Part shown: piece by piece, positions 60,612 through 64,000 of the stretch
How the letters are laid out: each line of letters begins with the position of its first letter
Numbering within the stretch: position 1 is the stretch's first letter
Source: Sphingomonas sp. 7/4-4
GTDB lineage: Bacteria; Pseudomonadota; Alphaproteobacteria; Sphingomonadales; Sphingomonadaceae
Length of the DNA stretch: 64,000 nucleotides
Assembly (NCBI RefSeq): GCF_027941955.1
Contig: NZ_CP115960.1
Coordinates: 1,612,001-1,676,000, forward strand
Direction of reading: 5' to 3'
Program-made: the position numbers and the translations under genes
Notes under the pieces: generated by a model
The model's database searches: none
The model's input: only the letters and a program-made list of their open reading frames with translations
What the model was told of the DNA's origin: nothing

Positions 60612-63515
60612 ATGAAGCGTCGGGATTTCCTGGCCGTCGCGGGGAGCGCTGCGGCGCTGCCGCCGATCGCCCACGCTGATTCCGCAAGCGCTGCGGCCGA
60701 GCCGGTATCCGGCCTGCCCATGCCCCCGCCGCGCAATGCCGGGCCGCATCGCGCGGAGCCCGACGAGCCCGGCCGGCTGCTGCTCGATCGTGCCTGGCAG
60801 TTTCACCAGGGCGACATCCCCTTCCCCATCGTCAAGGGCCATGGCTGGAGCTACGCCAATGCCAAGGCGGGGCAGGCACAGGGCCCGGCGGCCACCAACT
60901 TCGACGATTCGGACTGGCCCACCGTCGATCTGCCGCACGACTGGGCAGTCGAGATGCCGTTCGAGAGGGAGGCCAATCCCTCGCAGGGATATCGCCCGCG
61001 CGGCTATGCCTGGTATCGGCGCACGCTGCGGCTGGAGCCCGAGGATCGCGGCAAGTATCTCGAGCTGCAGTTGGGCGCCATCGCGACCAATGCGACGATC
61101 TGGTTCAACGGATCGGTCATCGCGCACAATTGGAGCGGCTATAATTCCCTCTATCTCGACCTGACCCCCACCGCGCGATTCGGCGACCAGCTGAACACGA
61201 TCGTCGTGCGCGTCGATGCCGACAAGATGGAAGGCTGGTGGTACGAGGGCGCCGGCATCTATCGCCATGTGTGGCTCGCCAAACGTCCGCCGGTCTATAT
61301 CGAGACCGACGGCATCCATGCGGACCCCCGCCAGGGGCCGGACGGCCGATGGACCGTGCCGATCACCGCGACATTGGGCAGCATCCTCGAAACCGACGCA
61401 ACGGCGACGCTCTCCGCCACGCTGACCGACGGGGACGGCCGCACCGTCGCGCAGGCCAGCGTCGCGGCGAAGGTTTCCCCGCTGGAGACCACGCCGATCC
61501 GCCTCGACCTGACGGTGCCGGACCCGAAGCTCTGGTCGGTCGATGCGCCGAACCTCTACACGTTGCGCGTGCGCCTCGCCCGCGAAGGGCAGCCGGACGA
61601 TCAGCGCCTGCTGCGGATCGGCTTTCGCACCTTCCGTTTCGATGCGGAAAAGGGTTTCTTCCTCAACGGCGAGCCGCTCAAGATCAAGGGGACGTGCAAT
61701 CACCAGGATCATGCCGGCGTCGGCGTGGCGATGCCCGACGCGCTGTGGGAATGGCGCATACGCCGCCTGAAGGAGATGGGATCGAACGCGATCCGCTGCT
61801 CGCACAACGCCCCTCCCATCGAGCTGCTGGACGCCTGCGACCGGCTGGGAATGCTCGTCATGGACGAGAACCGCAATTTCAACACCAGCCCCGATTATAT
61901 CGAGCAGCTTCGCTGGCTGGTGCGGCGTGACCGCAACCGGCCCAGCATCATCCTGTGGTCGGTGTTCAACGAAGAACCGATGCAGGGAACCGAGGCGGGC
62001 TACGAAATGGTCCGCCGCATGGCGAAGGAAGTGAAGGCGCTGGACGACAGCCGGCCCGTCACCGCGGCGATGAACGGCGGCCTGTTCACGCCCAAGAACG
62101 TCAGCCAGGCAGTGGACGTCGTGGGCTTCAACTATCAGCCCAACCAATATGACCCGTTCCACGCCGCCCATCCCGACCTGCCGATCATCAGCTCGGAGGA
62201 TACGAGCGCGTTCATGACGCGCGGGGCTTATGAGAGCGATCCTGCCGCGCATGTCTTCGCCTCCTATGACGATGTGCGGTCGAGCTGGGGCAATACGCAT
62301 CGCGTGGCGTGGAAGGCGATCGGCACGCGCCCCTTCGTCGCGGGCGCCTTCGTATGGACCGGTTTCGACTATCGCGGCGAACCAAGTCCCTATGAATGGC
62401 CGTCGGCGGGAAGCTTCTTCGGCATCATGGACATGTGCGGCTTCCCCAAGACCGCCTTCTGGCTCCACCGCGCGCAATGGGTGGACGATCGGCCGCTGAT
62501 CGACATCGTGCCGCACTGGAACTGGCAGGGACGCGAGGGCCAGCCGGTGACGGTGATGGTGCTGACCAATGTCGAGCGCGTGCAGCTCATCCTCAACGGC
62601 AAGCCGGTGGGTGAGCAGGCGGTCGACCGGTACGAGATGCCGCGCTGGCAATTGCCCTATGCCCCGGGCCGGCTCGAGGCGATCGGGTATCGCGGCGGAC
62701 GGGAAGTCGCACGCGCGGCGGTCGAGACCACCGGACCGGCTGTGGCGTTGCGCCTCACGCCCGATCGCATGCTGATGGCCGGCGACGGCGAGGACGCCCA
62801 GCCGTTCACGGTCGACGCGATCGACGCCAAAGGCCGTCATGTCCCTACCGCGAACCTGCCGGTCACCTTCACCGCGGCGGGCGGCGAGATCATCGGGCTC
62901 GGCAATGGCGACCCCAATAGCCACGAGCCCGAGAAGGGCGACAAGCGCACCCTGTTCAACGGGCTGGCGCAGCTGATCGTACGCGCGGATGCCGCCGCAG
63001 GGCCGCTGGTGGTGACCGCCGCCTCGCCGGGATTGCGCGCCGCGCGGACCAGCCTGCGCCGGCTCGCCGCGACACCGCGGGCTCAGGTGCCGCCAACCGC
63101 CTCGGTGCAAATGATCGAGGGCTGGCGCCAGTCCCCGGCGTCACGCGAGCGGCCCGATCCGGCGACGAAGCCGGCCGATACCGACATGAACAGCTGGCTT
63201 TGGCTCGGCCCCGGCGAGATCCAGGCGTCGCAGGGTGAAGGGCGCTGGATCGTACTGCGGGCCAGTTTCACTCCGCGCCGCCGGACCCAGGAACGCGGCG
63301 GCACGCTGGTGCTCGGCAACGTGGTCGGCCGCGCGGAGATATGGATCGACGGCAGGCAGGTAGCCGTGAAACAAGGCCATGCCGCCGCGCCGGTGGAGGC
63401 CCCGCTGCCGGCCGGCAACGCCGAACGCGTGGTGACGATCCTGGTGGAAAGCGAGCCTGGCGTGACCGGCGGACTGTCGGGGCCGGCATTCGTGAAGAAC
63501 AGCCGGCATTCGTGA
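60612..63515 (+). CDS. Glycoside hydrolase family 2, exported beta-galactosidase-like
   Basis: 967 residues from the ATG at 60612, chosen for the TAT-type signal 'MKRRDFLAVAGSAAALPPIA'. The sugar-binding jelly roll has 'WPTVDLPHDWAVEMPFEREA' and 'GYAWYRRTLRLEPEDRGKYL'; an Ig-like domain follows; the TIM barrel starts at 'NGEPLKIKGTCNHQDHAGVG' with 'EMGSNAIRCSHNAPPIELLD'. Acid/base Glu454 is in 'LWSVFNEEPMQ' and the nucleophile is Glu529 in 'IISSEDTSAF'. A DUF4982-type domain ('VTVMVLTNVERVQLILNGKP') and a further Ig-like region come after, then a C-terminal jelly-roll-like part. It removes non-reducing beta-linked sugars. The last residues are changed by a 20-bp duplication (63482-63521). A GH42/GH35-like gene follows 32 bp later. 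Confidence 0.92.
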   Translation: MKRRDFLAVAGSAAALPPIAHADSASAAAEPVSGLPMPPPRNAGPHRAEPDEPGRLLLDRAWQFHQGDIPFPIVKGHGWSYANAKAGQAQGPAATNFDDSDWPTVDLPHDWAVEMPFEREANPSQGYRPRGYAWYRRTLRLEPEDRGKYLELQLGAIATNATIWFNGSVIAHNWSGYNSLYLDLTPTARFGDQLNTIVVRVDADKMEGWWYEGAGIYRHVWLAKRPPVYIETDGIHADPRQGPDGRWTVPITATLGSILETDATATLSATLTDGDGRTVAQASVAAKVSPLETTPIRLDLTVPDPKLWSVDAPNLYTLRVRLAREGQPDDQRLLRIGFRTFRFDAEKGFFLNGEPLKIKGTCNHQDHAGVGVAMPDALWEWRIRRLKEMGSNAIRCSHNAPPIELLDACDRLGMLVMDENRNFNTSPDYIEQLRWLVRRDRNRPSIILWSVFNEEPMQGTEAGYEMVRRMAKEVKALDDSRPVTAAMNGGLFTPKNVSQAVDVVGFNYQPNQYDPFHAAHPDLPIISSEDTSAFMTRGAYESDPAAHVFASYDDVRSSWGNTHRVAWKAIGTRPFVAGAFVWTGFDYRGEPSPYEWPSAGSFFGIMDMCGFPKTAFWLHRAQWVDDRPLIDIVPHWNWQGREGQPVTVMVLTNVERVQLILNGKPVGEQAVDRYEMPRWQLPYAPGRLEAIGYRGGREVARAAVETTGPAVALRLTPDRMLMAGDGEDAQPFTVDAIDAKGRHVPTANLPVTFTAAGGEIIGLGNGDPNSHEPEKGDKRTLFNGLAQLIVRADAAAGPLVVTAASPGLRAARTSLRRLAATPRAQVPPTASVQMIEGWRQSPASRERPDPATKPADTDMNSWLWLGPGEIQASQGEGRWIVLRASFTPRRRTQERGGTLVLGNVVGRAEIWIDGRQVAVKQGHAAAPVEAPLPAGNAERVVTILVESEPGVTGGLSGPAFVKNSRHS

Positions 63516-63521
63516 AGAACA
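63482..63521 (+). repeat. Perfect 20-bp tandem duplication at the GH2 3' end
   Basis: GCCGGCATTCGTGAAGAACA occurs twice with no spacer. With both copies the GH2 protein ends 'PAFVKNSRHS'; with one copy it would end 'PAFVKNN' at the TGA at 63524-63526. Slippage in the cell or an assembly join could both produce this. Confidence 0.9.
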
Positions 63522-63547
63522 ATTGAGACGCCGAAAAGGACGATCGC

Positions 63548-64000
63548 ATGAAATCTCCCTTCTCCCTTCGTCGGCCCAAGGCGCGGCGGATCGCCCTGGC
63601 CGCGGCGCTCGCCTTCGCGATGCTCCCGCAGGCGGCGTCTGCGCAGCGCGCGACGGAGATCCCGCGCATCGAGAGCCGGAATGGCGAGCACGCGCTGATC
63701 GTCGACGGCGCGCCCTTCCTGATGCTGGGCGCGCAGGTCAACAATTCGAGCAACTACCCCGCCATGCTGCCCGAAGTCTGGCCGGTCATCCGCAAGATGC
63801 ACGCGAATACTGTCGAGGTGCCGATCGCCTGGGAACAGGTCGAGCCGGAAGAGGGCAAGTTCGATTTCTCCTTCCTCGACGTGCTGCTCAAGGAGGCGCG
63901 TGAGAATGACGTGCGGTTGGTGCTGCTCTGGTTCGCGACCTGGAAGAACACCTCGCCCGCCTACGCGCCGGCCTGGGTGAAGCTCGACAATGCCCGCTTC
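63548..64000 (+). CDS. GH42/GH35-like beta-galactosidase, N-terminal part only
   Basis: 151 residues visible, running off the right edge. Signal peptide 'RIALAAALAFAMLPQAASAQ'. The barrel starts 'HALIVDGAPFLMLGAQVNNS', then 'LPEVWPVIRKMHANTVEVPI', 'AWEQVEPEEGKFDFSFLDVL' and 'NDVRLVLLWFATWKNTSPAY'. This matches the start of the GH42/GH35 clan-A TIM barrel, in particular the exported GH35-like group with a C-terminal DUF5597 domain. Catalytic glutamates lie beyond the window. It probably acts with the GH2 enzyme on the same galactose-containing plant oligosaccharide, for example pectin side chains (inference). Confidence 0.82.
   Translation, partial: MKSPFSLRRPKARRIALAAALAFAMLPQAASAQRATEIPRIESRNGEHALIVDGAPFLMLGAQVNNSSNYPAMLPEVWPVIRKMHANTVEVPIAWEQVEPEEGKFDFSFLDVLLKEARENDVRLVLLWFATWKNTSPAYAPAWVKLDNARF

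Noticed and set aside
1..64000. CRISPR arrays, prophage, insertion sequences, rRNA
   Set aside because: No regularly spaced direct repeats, integrase, transposase or ribosomal RNA sequence was seen on either strand.

Overview
The window is GC-rich chromosomal DNA from an alphaproteobacterium, almost certainly a Sphingomonas-like member of the Sphingomonadales. Support comes from the TonB receptor style (signal peptide, then an 'EIVVTGF' plug), a pectin-use locus with TAT-type export signals, a cyoABCD-SURF1-RegB/RegA operon, a Wzx/Wzy exopolysaccharide operon, the block rpmH-rnpA-yidD-yidC-engB, and the dispersed 'GTCATCCCGGC' inverted repeats seen in that group. No phage, transposase or CRISPR array is visible.

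Layout. (1) 1-14.4 kb, pectin and galacturonate use: a partial LamG protein, a fumarylacetoacetase-fold hydratase, altronate dehydratase uxaA, two exported esterases, a TonB receptor, a pectate lyase, a GH28 polygalacturonase and a LacI-type regulator. Five copies of one 14-bp near-palindrome (core ACCGGTGTCA) lie only in the promoter regions of these genes and are very likely the LacI operator. (2) 14.6-35.9 kb, exopolysaccharide: galU and ugd make UDP-glucose and UDP-glucuronate; a GH16 lipoprotein follows; then a 14-gene minus-strand operon holds an outer-membrane barrel, OPX exporter, ExeA-like ATPase, chain-length protein, BY-kinase-like protein with a broken Walker A, GT26, flippase, polymerase, four GT2 enzymes, a GH10 xylanase and an acyltransferase; the priming sugar-phosphate transferase lies just upstream between two tiny membrane proteins. 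(3) 36.0-42.6 kb, respiration: cyoABCD, SURF1, RegB and RegA, translationally coupled. (4) 42.7-49.2 kb, mixed: MHS-type transporter, hemerythrin, cysteine-rich copper-type four-helix protein, metallo-beta-lactamase-fold protein, alpha/beta hydrolase, secretory lipase. (5) 49.2-54.4 kb: a BlaI/BlaR1-like operon whose M56 protease carries about 30-residue repeats instead of a penicillin sensor, coupled to a second protein of the same repeats and to a TonB receptor-like barrel, with two perfect BlaI-type operators. (6) 54.5-60.3 kb, housekeeping: tRNA-Leu, DUF805 protein, YifB, rpmH, rnpA, yidD, yidC, engB. (7) 60.6-64 kb: a GH2 enzyme and the start of a GH42/GH35-like enzyme, running off the edge.

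Data quality matters here. I count 25 apparent single-base indels in 19 genes (19 losses, 6 gains), mostly in short G/C runs and including rnpA. Restoring one base at each site makes every affected gene divisible by three and gives a continuous protein. I read these as consensus errors, not decay, and list those genes as intact CDS with the break noted.
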